Virus record (IMG/VR): IMGVR_UViG_3300046804_001316
Location: 1-20,567 of that record
Reading direction: 5' to 3' (one strand)
DNA length: 20,567 bases
Source: a virus
A program made the translations under genes and the position numbers. This document shows positions 6,880 to 15,490 of this stretch, piece by piece; position 1 is the first letter of the stretch, and each line of letters begins with the position of its first letter. The notes beneath the pieces were generated by a model, which saw only the letters and a list, made by a program, of their open reading frames with translations, ran no database searches and was not told the origin of the DNA.

Positions 6880-8441
6880 TGGCTGCACCAAGAACCACCA
6901 ATCAAAGAACGGCCGCAACGGCCCCTAATACCGCCACGGCTGCAAAAATTGCCGAGCTTCAAATTAAGGTAGATAACCTTGTCGCGCAACAAAAAGTGCT
7001 GCGTCGCTGGTTGGCAAATGCAAAGGGAGAGTACAAGCCAGGTGGCGTCGTGCTCGACTACTACGTAAGTATGGAAGAGCGATGGTTTCGAAAGCCAGAG
7101 GCACGATTCCCGCAGTTTCTTCCCAACTCCTCTTTGCCTTGGCCAGGAGCCCTAAAGAATGCTACATACGGTGTCGTTGAGGACGGCGTCTATTACGTGT
7201 TTGATGGAATACCTCACGTCAACGAGGGATGGTTCAACAATACCCGCGTAATCTACAAGTCAGTCATTGTGCAAGCCATTGCTGACTGGACGACTAAGAT
7301 TACTAACGCCAAAAAAGCCGTAGAGGTTGCCAAGACGCCTAGCGGCGCACAAAACTCAAACAGCACTGGTAGTACCACCGATGTTAAGGGGGCCACTCCA
7401 CCTAACGACGGTGCGTTTGTCGTTAAGGCTGACCTTGATGCGCAGCCAGTAATAACCAACGTCGGCAGTGTACGCGAAGCGTACTTCAGTGCTAGAAGCA
7501 GTGCTGAGGACGTAGTAAACGCAATCAAAAAGGTTACGACTGCAGATGGAAAGGCCGTAACTGTGTACGGCAAAGGCGCGAACGACCGCGTGGGAACAAA
7601 CGCGCCGTCGGCTATCAGAGACGCCGCAGAGCTATGGCTCAGTGCAGCTGGTAGCAAAGGAATGCTGCAGACTTACTTCCCACCTAATGGCTACGACGAC
7701 ACTAACACGGACTCGTCGCAGGCATTCGATAAGTCATACGACTTAAGCAAGTACGGCTTCCAGTTTATGTATAACCCAACAACTGTGTCCATGGATTACT
7801 TCAGTACACAAAATGTTGACGTTGCTTTTCAGATGTCGGGAAAAGATAAGTTCAACTACGTTCCTCAGTCAGGCAACAGCGGTGCAATTACGTTCCAGAT
7901 TCTAATTAACCGAATCTTTGACATGCAGTACTACGTCGGTGGAAGCAACGGCCGCGGTTCGCTAATTTCGGGTGCCGAGAAGCTTTACTTCCCTCGAGCT
8001 CCTTACGGAGAAAACTACAAATCAGCCAATAAAAACCTGTTTAATGAACAGGACGCAATTTACAACAAGGGAACGATGTACGACATCGAGTTTCTACTGA
8101 GGACCATTCTGGGCTTTAAGATGAAGTCTGCCCTACGCCGCGAGTACACAGCCGACATGGGTTTCTTCTCGCGCAAGATGGTTGACCTCCACCTTGGCCC
8201 AAGAATGCGCTACCGTGGATACGTGAACTCGTTGCACATTGACCATGCCATGTTTAATGAGCGTATGGTCCCTACTCTAAGCCGAGTCAGTATTACGTTC
8301 AACCGATTCCCAGACTACCCTAACACTGGGGCTGGTTTAACGTCTGCACAGAAGGCTGCTGTGGCTGCTCAAAAGGCCGCTGAAGACACTGCCATTAACC
8401 AGAAGGCTCTGGCTGCTGGTGCTCAAGGAAGAGTTAGATAA
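6879..8441 (+). CDS. Baseplate hub / tube-initiator protein with CIS-tube-like C-terminal half
   Basis: In this 520-residue protein, the C-terminal half carries GFQFMYNPTTVSMDY (about residues 293-307) and later LGPRMRYRGYVNSLHID with SRVSITFNRFPDY, the layout of the 'F-x-F-N-P' tube-like domain of Afp7/CIS-tube proteins, which joins the tail tube to the spike hub. The N-terminal 50 residues are Ala/Thr-rich and then helical, probably coiled coil; residues about 50-130 form an aromatic, Trp-rich region unknown to me; a Ser/Thr/Asn linker follows. The last 40 residues are Ala-rich and helical. The usual C-terminal LysM of Afp7 is missing here and is instead encoded by the next gene. It overlaps both neighbours by one base (TAATG type), so it belongs to the same translationally coupled chain. 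Confidence 0.7.
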   Translation: MAAPRTTNQRTAATAPNTATAAKIAELQIKVDNLVAQQKVLRRWLANAKGEYKPGGVVLDYYVSMEERWFRKPEARFPQFLPNSSLPWPGALKNATYGVVEDGVYYVFDGIPHVNEGWFNNTRVIYKSVIVQAIADWTTKITNAKKAVEVAKTPSGAQNSNSTGSTTDVKGATPPNDGAFVVKADLDAQPVITNVGSVREAYFSARSSAEDVVNAIKKVTTADGKAVTVYGKGANDRVGTNAPSAIRDAAELWLSAAGSKGMLQTYFPPNGYDDTNTDSSQAFDKSYDLSKYGFQFMYNPTTVSMDYFSTQNVDVAFQMSGKDKFNYVPQSGNSGAITFQILINRIFDMQYYVGGSNGRGSLISGAEKLYFPRAPYGENYKSANKNLFNEQDAIYNKGTMYDIEFLLRTILGFKMKSALRREYTADMGFFSRKMVDLHLGPRMRYRGYVNSLHIDHAMFNERMVPTLSRVSITFNRFPDYPNTGAGLTSAQKAAVAAQKAAEDTAINQKALAAGAQGRVR

Positions 8442-8719
8442 TGATTTTTACCGATAGTAGATACTCCGACGGTTTGATTGCACGCGTCTATGACAAGCGT
8501 AGAAACGCCTACAACGCAAGCGTGTTTAGAGAATTCCCTGAGGCTGTTGCGAACTTTTACTACTATGTGTGGGTAGAGGGCGACCGCCTGGACATAGTTG
8601 CGAACAAGTTTCTAGGAAGTTCGGCCCTTTGGTGGCAGCTACTGGACTTTAACCCTGAGGTAATTGATGGGTTTGATATCAAGACAGGTACCGTGATTAG
8701 GATTCCGAATGGCCTATAA
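8441..8719 (+). CDS. LysM/gp53-like baseplate protein
   Basis: A 92-residue protein whose second half is a LysM-like fold: WVEGDRLDIVANKFLGSSAL (about residues 48-67), followed by WWQLLDFNPEV and a final strand TGTVIRIP. The 'V-x-x-G-D-x-L-x-x-I-A-x-x-x-x-G-x-x-x-L-W-W-x-L' pattern is shared with T4 gp53 and with the LysM ends of injection-system proteins, where the domain locks baseplate pieces together and need not bind peptidoglycan. The upstream part, with FREFPEAVANFYYY, is also like T4 gp53. It overlaps the following hub gene by 11 bases. Together with the previous gene it looks like a split version of the single Afp7-type protein. Confidence 0.8.
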   Translation: MIFTDSRYSDGLIARVYDKRRNAYNASVFREFPEAVANFYYYVWVEGDRLDIVANKFLGSSALWWQLLDFNPEVIDGFDIKTGTVIRIPNGL

Positions 8720-10001
8720 CGGTGCTAGTGGTGCCAGTCGCCGCAGAATAACCAAGTACAAAGTGGACTTCCCCACTTTGCCTAGCATCTTTGGTGACCT
8801 TCCGCAGCCTGCTGAAATCTCTCTAATCCAAAATGAACGTGCTCACGACGTCGTAGTGCTTACCTGGTTTGCGCCACACAAGCAGGCCATGGCAAACCTA
8901 AAGACAGGCGTACCTGTTGTGTTTGAATGGTCCAAAGGCGGCGTAAAAAACAGCTGGCATGGTTATGTGTCGTTTGTGTCTGCGGAGATGTCTGCAGCCA
9001 ACAAGAAGATGACCGAGGTGCACTGCGTGGGGGCTTCCTTTCCCGCTAAAAAACGCGACCTTAGAGTGTTTAAAAACAAAACCATCCCGCAGGTTGCGGC
9101 CATCCTGGCGCAAGAGATTGGGCTCAAGTTTAGGGGTGAGTCCAACCCGCGCATTTTTAAGCAGCTAACTATCTCGGGCCAGTCTTACTGGGAGTGGTTA
9201 AGCGAGCAGGCACGTCGTATCGGGTATGTAATGTACGTAGAAGGCCTTGACTTAGTCTTTAAACCAATAGATAAAGTCATTGACCACTCTTCAACCGAGG
9301 CTCCTTTGCTCCAATTTTTTGCGCCAATGGTTCCTACCGATGGCCTTTACGAAGACCGTACGCTTGATTACTTCAAGGTTTTGCACGGCGAGTACGTTGA
9401 GGGTATGGAACTCAGAACAACAAAGTCTGTCGCAGGTGTAAACCCTGATACAGGGAAGGAGTTTTTTGCATCCAAAACTCCAGTAAAAACAGGAAAAGCC
9501 GTTCGACGAGTAGTCAACGACACCATCTTTACGGAGCAAAGGACAGAGCAAGTAGTCCATGACGCTACCTCCGCTCGGATTGCTGCTGAAGGCGCAGCGC
9601 ACTTGGCTAGGTTTACTACTCCCGCAGCAGTCCGTTGTCAGGGTGACCCAAGAATCCGCCCTTACAAACCTGTATATATCAAAGGCGTAAACAAAGAGGT
9701 AGACGGCTATTGGGTTCCTCTATCAGTAAAGCACTACATGAACATTACTGGCGAGTACTCCATTGAAATGAAGGTGGCTACGGATGGTGTTGGCCCAAAT
9801 GCGGGCTCAAGCACCAGAAACGCCTCCGCTGAACGACTGGGAACGGTCAACATTCAGGCCGCACTAGACAACGGCGGTAAAAATCCTTCCGTAGTAAAGA
9901 AGTCAGACATCAGACTAAAACTCAAGTCCACATTGATTAAAGAAGCTAATCAGGGCTACAACCGAACCCCGATGACTTGGGTAAAGAAGAAAGGTAGATA
10001 G
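8709..10001 (+). CDS. Baseplate hub protein (gp27 / gpD / VgrG N-terminal type)
   Basis: The 430-residue protein matches the hub family that forms the trimeric base of the central spike. Residues 12-120 form a β-barrel with VVVLTWFAPH and VFEWSKGGVKNSWHGYVSFV; then comes KTIPQVAAILAQEIGLKF, the helix typical of late-control-D proteins, and QSYWEWLSEQARRIGYVMYV, whose 'S-x-W-x-x-L-x-x-x-A-x-x-x-G-x-x' pattern is diagnostic. A second barrel follows and the C-terminus is basic and probably flexible. The OB-fold spike that VgrG carries in the same chain is a separate gene here (12282-12737), as in T4 (gp27/gp5). It overlaps the LysM gene and is followed two bases later by the gp25-like gene. Confidence 0.85.
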   Translation: MAYNGASGASRRRITKYKVDFPTLPSIFGDLPQPAEISLIQNERAHDVVVLTWFAPHKQAMANLKTGVPVVFEWSKGGVKNSWHGYVSFVSAEMSAANKKMTEVHCVGASFPAKKRDLRVFKNKTIPQVAAILAQEIGLKFRGESNPRIFKQLTISGQSYWEWLSEQARRIGYVMYVEGLDLVFKPIDKVIDHSSTEAPLLQFFAPMVPTDGLYEDRTLDYFKVLHGEYVEGMELRTTKSVAGVNPDTGKEFFASKTPVKTGKAVRRVVNDTIFTEQRTEQVVHDATSARIAAEGAAHLARFTTPAAVRCQGDPRIRPYKPVYIKGVNKEVDGYWVPLSVKHYMNITGEYSIEMKVATDGVGPNAGSSTRNASAERLGTVNIQAALDNGGKNPSVVKKSDIRLKLKSTLIKEANQGYNRTPMTWVKKKGR

Positions 10002-10003
10002 CT

Positions 10004-10423
10004 ATGGCGAATATTAACGGAGTTAAAGAAGTGGCCATATCTTTGCCGTTTAGGTTTTCTGGTTACGGAAAAATCGCAGACACTACTGAGTCGGCAAAGC
10101 TTTGGGCAGACAGAGTGCGTAGTGCCGTAGGTACCATGGTTGGCGAGAGAGTTATGCTCCCTCGTTATGGCTCTAAAATCCCTACTCACGTCCTCAACAA
10201 TGAAGGCGAGCTTGCTGATAAACTAGACAGTGAAGTACACCGCGTATTTAACGAGTATCTTCCGTCGCTGACTCTGGAGTCAGTTCAGCTGTCTTTTGAC
10301 GACGGAACGGGCGCGTTTTCTGCGGAAGTGGTGTACTCGCTTCCGAATGACACTGTAGTGTCAACCAACGTGGGGTTTGCGGCCATCGCAGGAACTACAC
10401 CACTTACTGAGGAGATGCTGTGA
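10004..10423 (+). CDS. Baseplate wedge protein, gp25-like
   Basis: This 139-residue protein is the small wedge component that starts sheath assembly. It has the family's order: an N-terminal arm with LPFRFSGYGKI, a helix AKLWADRVRSAVGTMVGER, and then the core motif GERVMLPRYGS (about residues 46-56), equivalent to the conserved 'G-E-R-x-M-x-P-x-F/Y-G' of gp25/gpW proteins; a helix and an edge strand SVQLSFDD follow. The length is typical (about 130). It sits between hub and gpJ, the expected neighbour pairing, because gp25 binds the gp6/gpJ wedge. Its stop overlaps the GTG start of gpJ (GTGA). Confidence 0.93.
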   Translation: MANINGVKEVAISLPFRFSGYGKIADTTESAKLWADRVRSAVGTMVGERVMLPRYGSKIPTHVLNNEGELADKLDSEVHRVFNEYLPSLTLESVQLSFDDGTGAFSAEVVYSLPNDTVVSTNVGFAAIAGTTPLTEEML

Positions 10424-12282
10424 GTACATCATACAACGATACCCCACTATCTATTGACTACACGTCTAGAGACTACTACTCGATTAGAGCTGAGCTAATT
10501 GAGAGAATTAAGGCTAACATCAGCAACTCTGGTACAGGCGTTGCTTGGACGGGAACTGACCCGTCTGACTTTGGTGTTGCACTTGTTGACGCGTTCTCCT
10601 ACATGGGCGACATCATCAACTACTACATTGACCGTGTAGCTAATGAGTCTTACATTGGTACCGCCACTCAAAGACAGAGCCTAGTAAACCTTGCAGCTGC
10701 GTACGGCTACACCGTATCAGGTTACAGACAAGCTACTGCGGACGTAGTGTTCTACAACAGTTCAGAGGAACCTGTAGTAGTCCCTGTTGGCACTCAGGTT
10801 AGCGGCGAGGTTACGTTTAACGATACTGTTCAGGACGTAATCTTTACCGTAGAAAATGAGGTCACAGTCCCTGCAGCTACTGGTGGAGTTCCTGGTGAGA
10901 GCGAAGCTGTCACGGCTGTTCATGGTGAGCTTGTTTCGACTAGAACTGGAAATGACGCCACATATGGCGAGAGTCTAGGAACGTCTAACGGTCTTCCATC
11001 ACAAGTGTTTGTACTTTCAGAGGACCAGGTTGTAACAAACTCAATTCAAATTTATGTACAAAACGGCACTGGGGTATCGTATGAGCCGTGGAGGTCGATT
11101 ACCCACCTGACTGATGCCGCCTCGACAGACCCTGTGTACTCCATCTTTGTAGATGCCGACAACTACGTGTACATCACTTTCGGTGACGGCGTATCTGGAG
11201 CCATCCCTGCTACTGGCGCAGACATCAGGGCGCAGTACTACATCGGTGGTGGTCAGGTCGGCAACGTAGCTCAAGGTGTTCTCAACGTAATTAACTACGC
11301 CCCAACTGGGTACGACTTGACTGCGCTTGAGGTACTTAGCTCCACAACTGCTTCAGGCGGTGCGGACCCTGAGAGCAACGCTAGCATCCGTGTAAACGCT
11401 CCTAGGTCGTTAACGACGCTGCGACGGGCAGTTACTCTAGAAGACTACGGTAACCTGGCCCTCAATGTTCTTAACGTTGGAAAAGCCAACGCCACGGCAG
11501 CAAGCAGAACCTCAGTGACACTGTACGTTGCGCCTCAGCAAGCAGCTACTAGCACTGACCTATACCCAGGCTATACTGACGACCCTGACGCTGGCGGAAC
11601 AACGACTGTCGACTGGCTGGCTATGAAAACCGCAGTAGAAGGATACGTTGGTTCTAAGTCACAAATCGGCGTTTCGCTAACCGTTAGCCCACCCACATAC
11701 GCTCCAGTAAGTCTTGGCGTTCGCTTCTCGAAGCTAGCTCAGTACACAAACGAGCAGGTTAAAGCCAACCTAATGCTGGAGCTAGTAAATAAGTTCTCGT
11801 ATAACTACATGAGCTTTGAGGACGTTATCACTCCAGAAGAAATCGAGTACCAGTTACGTCAGGTCGATGGAGTGTATAACGTCACGGTCACCTCACTCGG
11901 CCGAGTGGGACAGACAGGCAGAAACACGCTAGTAGGTGAGCCTGGAGAAATCTTCCTGTTCCTAGAGGAGAACCTGGATGTTAATCCTGCGTCTGTAGTG
12001 TCTACACTCTCTAACTTGACTGTTAGCGCGGGCACACTATCTCCGAGCTTCTCATCCTCCTCGTTGAACTACAACCTCCCACTGCCGAACGGCACCACCT
12101 CGATTACAGTCACTCCGACAAATAGCACGGCGACTATATCAGTTAATGGAACTACTGTCGCATCGGGAAGCGGTACTTCAGTATCGACAGCAGTTGGAAC
12201 CACTGTAATTAACGTAGTTGTTGTAGCCCAGGACGGAATAACTAGCAGCTCGTACCGCATTACTGCCACTAGGACTTCGTAA
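10420..12282 (+). CDS. Baseplate J-like wedge protein with C-terminal cadherin-like domain
   Basis: The 620-residue protein belongs to the gpJ/T4 gp6 wedge family. Evidence includes IDYTSRDYYSIRAELIERIK near the start, the segment YIGTATQRQSLVNLAAAYGY (early helical domain), FGDGVSGAIPATGADIRAQYYIGGG in the middle (the diagnostic 'F-G-D-G-x-x-G-x-x-P' loop), and TLRRAVTLEDYGNLAL followed by the C-terminal wedge domain. Residues 528 to 620 are an added β-sandwich: LSNLTVSAGTLSPSFSSSSL then YNLPLPNGTTSITVTPT, which is the pattern of the cadherin-like domain family (PF12733 type). It starts at GTG 10420, with GAGGAG (10409-10414) five bases upstream. The wedge ring transmits the signal that triggers sheath contraction. 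Confidence 0.93.
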   Translation: MSTSYNDTPLSIDYTSRDYYSIRAELIERIKANISNSGTGVAWTGTDPSDFGVALVDAFSYMGDIINYYIDRVANESYIGTATQRQSLVNLAAAYGYTVSGYRQATADVVFYNSSEEPVVVPVGTQVSGEVTFNDTVQDVIFTVENEVTVPAATGGVPGESEAVTAVHGELVSTRTGNDATYGESLGTSNGLPSQVFVLSEDQVVTNSIQIYVQNGTGVSYEPWRSITHLTDAASTDPVYSIFVDADNYVYITFGDGVSGAIPATGADIRAQYYIGGGQVGNVAQGVLNVINYAPTGYDLTALEVLSSTTASGGADPESNASIRVNAPRSLTTLRRAVTLEDYGNLALNVLNVGKANATAASRTSVTLYVAPQQAATSTDLYPGYTDDPDAGGTTTVDWLAMKTAVEGYVGSKSQIGVSLTVSPPTYAPVSLGVRFSKLAQYTNEQVKANLMLELVNKFSYNYMSFEDVITPEEIEYQLRQVDGVYNVTVTSLGRVGQTGRNTLVGEPGEIFLFLEENLDVNPASVVSTLSNLTVSAGTLSPSFSSSSLNYNLPLPNGTTSITVTPTNSTATISVNGTTVASGSGTSVSTAVGTTVINVVVVAQDGITSSSYRITATRTS

Positions 12283-12737
12283 TGCACTCGGCGGGATGTA
12301 ACCACGCCGTTGCCTCGGGGATTTACCGAGGGGTAGTAGCAGCCGTAAATGACCCATCAGGCAAGGGCCGAATCAAGATTCGAGTTCCTCAACTTTTGGG
12401 AAAAACCCCTACAGACTGGGCCTGGCCGAAGAACACCCCAGCCGTGTCCCTCGGCCTACCGAAAGTAGGTCAAGGGGTATGGGTAATGTTTGAGGGAGGA
12501 GACCCCGCATTCCCTGTGTGGCTCGGTACGTTCGGAGTGGCGGCAGCCAACCAGACTACGCTCCTTCTTAAGGAGCTGGATAGCTCCGTAAGCCTCACTA
12601 CTGCCGCCCCATACATGAGTATAAGCACTCTGCCTAATGGAGCAAAAGAGATAGACACGGCAGCAACCCTGGTTCTAATGGCCAACAAGCTAGCAAACCT
12701 GGAGGCTAGGGTTGCTGCGATAGAGGGTATGCCCTGA
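12282..12737 (+). CDS. Central spike protein with gp5-type OB fold
   Basis: This 151-residue protein has, at about residues 12-87, the OB-fold signature of gp5/VgrG/gpV: GIYRGVVAAVNDPSGKGRIK at the start, IRVPQLLG, WAWP, then LPKVGQGVWVMFEGGDPAFP and VWLGTFG. After it comes a short β-strand region and a C-terminal helix ANKLANLEARVAAIEG that probably trimerises as a coiled coil. Two parts found in larger relatives are missing: the T4 lysozyme domain and the long C-terminal β-helix needle. The tape measure's M23 domain could supply the wall-cutting activity instead. It begins at ATG 12282, overlapping the gpJ stop by one base. No separate PAAR tip gene was seen. Confidence 0.85.
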   Translation: MHSAGCNHAVASGIYRGVVAAVNDPSGKGRIKIRVPQLLGKTPTDWAWPKNTPAVSLGLPKVGQGVWVMFEGGDPAFPVWLGTFGVAAANQTTLLLKELDSSVSLTTAAPYMSISTLPNGAKEIDTAATLVLMANKLANLEARVAAIEGMP

Positions 12738-12774
12738 TAATTAGGGCCAAGTACGTCAAAATAGAGAAGTATTT

Positions 12775-12779
12775 AGGAG
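12775..12779 (+). promoter_or_regulatory. Ribosome-binding site supporting the GTG start at 12787
   Basis: AGGAG lies seven bases before GTG 12787. It decides the start, since the first codon is not ATG. It lies in a 49-base gap (12738-12786) that also contains a weak hairpin (CCCT/AGGG) just after the spike gene but no T-tract, so no terminator is called. Confidence 0.7.
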
Positions 12780-12786
12780 AGTTTAA

Positions 12787-13227
12787 GTGGCAGCAAAGTA
12801 CCCAACAGAAGTCAAGCGTTGGACAAGCAGAAAAGACCTTGTTGACCTGGTCGTAGCTGATGACGTTAACACCGCTTACGACGAGATTACTGCAATCGAG
12901 GACGAGCTCGGCTCTGGCGGAGTTAAGACTAGTCCGACTTGGGGTTCGTCATCGTTTACCTCAGGCACCACCGTATGGGATAACCTCAAGGCACGCCTCG
13001 CTAACATTGAGAACGGCGTCTACACAGCGTTCAATCAGCGAGTAGCAACTACTGGTGGTTCGACCATTCAGTCGACTGGTAACTCGGTAGTCAGCCTTAC
13101 CGTAAAGGCAAAGACCAGTCAGACCGCTAACCTTATCGAGGTAAAGAACTCGTCCGACACCGTTGTCGCGTCAGTGTCTACCGCAGGCACCCTCTTTGCG
13201 ACAAAGATTGATGGCGGAACGGCCTAG
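12787..13227 (+). CDS. Short tail-fibre-like structural protein
   Basis: The 146-residue product has a helical N-terminus (KYPTEVKRWTSRKDLVDLVV, then DDVNTAYDEITAIEDELG) that resembles the attachment end of many phage fibres. The middle is Ser/Thr/Gly-rich, and the C-terminal half, with LTVKAKTSQTANLIEVKNSS and then ASVSTAGTLFATKIDGG, is the repeated β-strand pattern common in trimeric fibre shafts ('N-L-I-E-V-x-x-S-x-x-x-x-x-x-V-x-x-x-G'). It lacks any head or receptor-binding domain, so it may be a short adaptor between the baseplate and another fibre, or a collar protein. It starts at GTG, supported by AGGAG; the following gene begins four bases after its stop. Confidence 0.7.
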   Translation: MAAKYPTEVKRWTSRKDLVDLVVADDVNTAYDEITAIEDELGSGGVKTSPTWGSSSFTSGTTVWDNLKARLANIENGVYTAFNQRVATTGGSTIQSTGNSVVSLTVKAKTSQTANLIEVKNSSDTVVASVSTAGTLFATKIDGGTA

Positions 13228-13231
13228 TTAA

Positions 13232-15490
13232 ATGGCTAAATACGGCAGCGTTGTATATAACCAGACGACCTATGGTCAAAAGTCACGTCTGGCGTTTTCA
13301 GTATCCCCTTTTACGGCGACTGCTTTAGACTACGGGGTAATCTCTCTGCAATGGAGTGCTCCAGCTGGAGGCTACGCTGCATTTAGGCTATTGAGAAATC
13401 AAGACGCTTTTTCAGAGACTGTAGAGGACGGCATTGTTCTTTACGAAGAGTTTGACATTAACCTGGATGAAAACGGCGATGAAATAACCACAGGCGTTGT
13501 CTCCATCAGCTCGCTTATAGACTCCGCAGCACTAGACGTGCCAAGGGTCACTGATGGCAAGTACGCCTATTACACTGTCTGGCTCCTGAAAGCGTCGGAC
13601 AAGGTGTGGTACCAAGCAGGCCAGGCATACGTTCTCGCACCAAACCCTCACCCCACAATCGCGCCAGATAAAAGCACGTTCAAAACTACCCATCAAAAGT
13701 TTATGGACTTGATTCCGCGAGTGTTCTCCTCTGAGTCGCACGCACCTATTGATGAGCCTGATTACAATTCAGACTTGTCAGTATTTCTAAAGGGGTTCTC
13801 TTTCACTATTGACGAGTTTCTTTCTGAATTGGACTCACTACTTCCTAATCACCAAGAGCTTCGCACTAGCCCTGAGATTGTGTCTGTAAAGGCAAACCAA
13901 CTGGGCCTACCTGAAGAAGGCCTGCTGTCTCTGCGCAATCAAAAAAAGATTCTGAGGGACGCCCTGTACGTGTACAGCACTAAGGGCACTGCGACTGCGC
14001 TCAACACCGTAGCAGAAGACCTTACTGGCTATGCTGTAAACGTCTCTGTCTCAGAGAACTTGATGCTTAGTGCCCAGGACAGCACTTTTTATAAGGGGCT
14101 AGGCTTCTGGTTATCTCAAGGCTCGTGCACCCTGTCGCTAGAAGACGTTACTCCTGTAACTAATGAGCCGCTATCTATCGACTCTATGTACTCCGCAAAG
14201 GTCATAGCTGCAGACGCCTCTGCAGCTATAACAAACGGTATGGACGCCCCTGTAACTAAGGGTGTGCCCGTTGCGGCAGAAACCTCCTACTCGTTGTCCC
14301 TCTACTCAAAGATGGGCTCTTCAACAGGTTCTTTTACTACGAAGATACATTGGTATGACTTCCAGGGAACGCTTATCTCTACCAGCACTGGCAGTGCCAC
14401 ATCGGTTGACACGACATGGACGAAGTTTACTCAGACCGCTACATCGCCAGCTGATGCCGTTTACGCTGCGTTTGAGGCTACTTTCTCGGCGGGAACATAC
14501 TACCTAGACATGGTTCAGATGGCCGTAGAGACAGCGACTGACTACAGTGAAGCGAGATGTGTAAACATTCTGCTGGAACCAACAAAGTCTAACTTTATTA
14601 GCAACCCATCTTTTGAAGCTACCAATTCTGCCTGGACAACTTCGGGAACCAGCACCGTAACCTATGAAACGCTTACTTCTGCACCACAGATTCTAGAGGG
14701 CACCAAGGTCCTTCAGGTTACAGAGGGCTCTTTTGCAGCAGAAACCTCAGTAGCTACTAACCTGGTAGCAACTGGTACTCACGTCACTTTCTCCATCTAC
14801 GGAAAAACGACAGCCGCATCAGAAGACGTAGACCTCACTGTTTCAGCAACTAATACGATGGCTGCAACAGAGTACGCCGTTTCTTCAAACGTTGTGACAC
14901 TCACTCTGCGCGAAAGCCACCCAATCCTGGTCGGAGATGAAGTAACAGTTAGCTCTGTTGCCACGGCTGTTAATGGAACCTACACTGTAACCGCTGTTAC
15001 AGGAAGCACAATTTCATACGCAAAAACCACTGCGGATGTCGACCCAACAGCAGCTACTGGAACCGTATCAGTAACTATGAGCAACACAGCCACAGTCACC
15101 TTTACTGCGGAAACAGCCATCGTAGACTCCTCGCCAGTTATTGTACCTACCTGGAGTAGGGGGCAAGTCACCCTGCTGGTTCCTGGCTCATACTTGAGCC
15201 CTGACACATCCTTCAAGGCAGAGCTAGCTGCAGAATTAACTGACACAATGTGGTTTGATGCGGCTCAGTTGGAAAACAGCTATAGAGCAACCGACTACGT
15301 AGATGGAAACTACTCCACCGAGCGTGACGCGCTTTGGGGAGGAACACCAAACAACAGCCCTTCGTACGTTTACCCTAACAAGATTGTTAATGTATCAAGG
15401 TTTACGTCAGAAGTAGAGAAATACCTGCCGTTCAACACTCCGTGGATTGTCAGCTCGTACAGTAGCACTGAGGCCTCTGGAATTTCATAA
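13232..15490 (+). CDS. Multi-domain tail protein: FN3-like, tail-protein-I-like and carbohydrate-binding-like modules
   Basis: The 752-residue chain shows several modules. Residues about 20-137 look like a fibronectin-III fold (VISLQWSAPAGGYAAFRLLR, later YAYYTVWLL). Residues about 150-275 resemble the phage tail protein domain of the P2 gpI / injection-system group: FMDLIPRVF, then DLSVFLKGFSFTIDEFLSEL, LRDALYVYSTKGTATALNTV and the end AEDLTGYAVNV. Residues about 285-440 and 455-690 are two jelly-roll, CBM-like modules; the second opens with FISNPSFEATNSAWTTSGT, and they close with similar strands (YYLDMVQMAVE and MWFDAAQLEN). The second is interrupted by a small β domain (about 545-620). 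It probably bridges the wedge and host-surface glycans. The last 60 residues resemble neither module. Confidence 0.8.
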   Translation: MAKYGSVVYNQTTYGQKSRLAFSVSPFTATALDYGVISLQWSAPAGGYAAFRLLRNQDAFSETVEDGIVLYEEFDINLDENGDEITTGVVSISSLIDSAALDVPRVTDGKYAYYTVWLLKASDKVWYQAGQAYVLAPNPHPTIAPDKSTFKTTHQKFMDLIPRVFSSESHAPIDEPDYNSDLSVFLKGFSFTIDEFLSELDSLLPNHQELRTSPEIVSVKANQLGLPEEGLLSLRNQKKILRDALYVYSTKGTATALNTVAEDLTGYAVNVSVSENLMLSAQDSTFYKGLGFWLSQGSCTLSLEDVTPVTNEPLSIDSMYSAKVIAADASAAITNGMDAPVTKGVPVAAETSYSLSLYSKMGSSTGSFTTKIHWYDFQGTLISTSTGSATSVDTTWTKFTQTATSPADAVYAAFEATFSAGTYYLDMVQMAVETATDYSEARCVNILLEPTKSNFISNPSFEATNSAWTTSGTSTVTYETLTSAPQILEGTKVLQVTEGSFAAETSVATNLVATGTHVTFSIYGKTTAASEDVDLTVSATNTMAATEYAVSSNVVTLTLRESHPILVGDEVTVSSVATAVNGTYTVTAVTGSTISYAKTTADVDPTAATGTVSVTMSNTATVTFTAETAIVDSSPVIVPTWSRGQVTLLVPGSYLSPDTSFKAELAAELTDTMWFDAAQLENSYRATDYVDGNYSTERDALWGGTPNNSPSYVYPNKIVNVSRFTSEVEKYLPFNTPWIVSSYSSTEASGIS

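Noticed and set aside
7253-7657. 134-codon open frame on the minus strand
   Set aside because: It lies wholly within the well-supported hub/tube-initiator gene, has an Ala/Ser/Thr-rich composition typical of antisense shadows, and has no ribosome-binding site or neighbours on that strand.
12725-12786. Terminator or promoter in the gap after the spike gene
   Set aside because: Only a 4-bp hairpin without a T-tract and no convincing promoter hexamers were seen; only the ribosome-binding site is supported.
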